Assembly: GCA_002689905.1 (NCBI GenBank)
Contig: NZIN01000059.1
Span: 1-14,378 of the forward strand
Source of the DNA: Rickettsiales bacterium
GTDB lineage: Bacteria > Pseudomonadota > Alphaproteobacteria > TMED109
Direction: 5' to 3'
Length of the DNA: 14,378 bases
Below are positions 14,114 to 14,378 of this stretch, piece after piece. Numbering within the stretch: the stretch's first letter is position 1; the number at the start of each line of letters is the position of its first letter. Below the pieces are notes generated by a model that saw nothing but the letters and a program-made list of their open reading frames with translations, did no database searches and was not told where the DNA came from. The position numbers and the translations under genes are program-made.

Positions 14114-14378
14114 TTGCGAATGATGTTCCACAACCACAAGAACTTGTAGCTTTAGGATTGTTAAACTTAAACATAGATTCAAAATCATCATAACTATAAT
14201 CTAATTCTAAACCCATAAGATATAATTCATAATCTCTACTTACAATTAATACATCATCAATCACGGCGTCTGTACGTTGTTCTTCGTCTGAATAAGACCA
14301 CTCATAGTTAAAACCAGCACAGCCGCCGCCTTTGACATCAAGACGTACAAATTTTTTGTTTGCCTTGTTTCTTAATTC
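14109..14378 (-). CDS. A-type iron-sulfur carrier (IscA/SufA/HesB family), N-terminus cut by window edge
   Basis: The last 89 residues of a HesB-like domain protein are visible; family members are about 105-110 residues, so only some 15-20 N-terminal residues should be missing. The three cluster-ligand cysteines are present: C20 in VKGGGCAGFNY, and C81 and C83 in the C-terminal SSCGCGTSF, with the spacing of IscA Cys35/99/101. A-type carriers receive Fe-S clusters and hand them to target enzymes in the cytoplasm. HesB-like genes are known in marine T4-like phages, where they may support Fe-S enzymes during infection. The middle is unusually acidic (SDEEQRTDAVIDD and DYSYDDFES). The stop codon lies inside a late-promoter octamer that may serve the next gene. 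Confidence 0.9.
   Translation of the reverse strand, partial: ELRNKANKKFVRLDVKGGGCAGFNYEWSYSDEEQRTDAVIDDVLIVSRDYELYLMGLELDYSYDDFESMFKFNNPKATSSCGCGTSFAI

Noticed and set aside
1..14378. CRISPR arrays, insertion sequences, transposases
   Set aside because: No direct repeat-spacer pattern, inverted terminal repeats or transposase-like frame seen.

Overview
The window is AT-rich (roughly one third G+C by eye) with tightly packed genes. It looks like part of the genome of a T4-like marine myovirus, of the kind known from cyanobacteria and SAR11/Pelagibacter. The reasons are a recognisable T4-type baseplate cluster (PAAR spike tip, gp25, gp6, a gp8-like wedge protein), large low-complexity marine-phage tail proteins, exact T4-type late promoters (TATAAATA), two phage tRNA genes and a phage-borne A-type Fe-S carrier gene. 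No photosynthesis gene is visible, so the host cannot be fixed from this window.

Positions 1-12746, minus strand: a late structural block, read from right to left. It starts with a 63-residue lipoprotein-like ORF (12555-12746), an 83-residue Lys-rich protein (12286-12537) and a 49-residue basic protein (12133-12282). The PAAR spike tip (11822-12133), gp25 (11375-11800), gp6 (9520-11373) and an 857-residue tail/baseplate protein in the gp7 position (6940-9513) follow. The block ends with a 531-residue fibre-like protein carrying a C-terminal cupredoxin-like domain (5313-6908), a gp8-like wedge protein (3814-5274) and a very large DUF4815-type structural protein (1-3798) that runs off the left edge. 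Genes are separated by at most about 40 bp. Four exact TATAAATA late promoters lie in the gaps before the 63-residue ORF, gp25, the 531-residue gene and gp8.

Positions 12747-13867, plus strand: a divergent cassette that looks host-sigma70 driven. It has a promoter at 12764-12792, a 60-residue two-segment membrane protein (12825-13007), two hypothetical proteins (120 and 90 residues), then a second, near-consensus promoter (13667-13695) whose predicted start is at the 5' end of tRNA-Arg(TCT), followed by tRNA-Leu(TAA). The plus-strand promoter overlaps the minus-strand late promoter.

Positions 13874-14378, minus strand: a 51-residue basic protein with a strong ribosome binding site, and the 3' part of an IscA/HesB-type Fe-S carrier, with a fifth TATAAATA over its stop codon. 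The structural block would be expressed late through a gp55-type sigma. The plus cassette and tRNAs could be expressed earlier by host RNA polymerase, with the tRNAs serving AGA and TTA codons. The timing is inference from promoter type.
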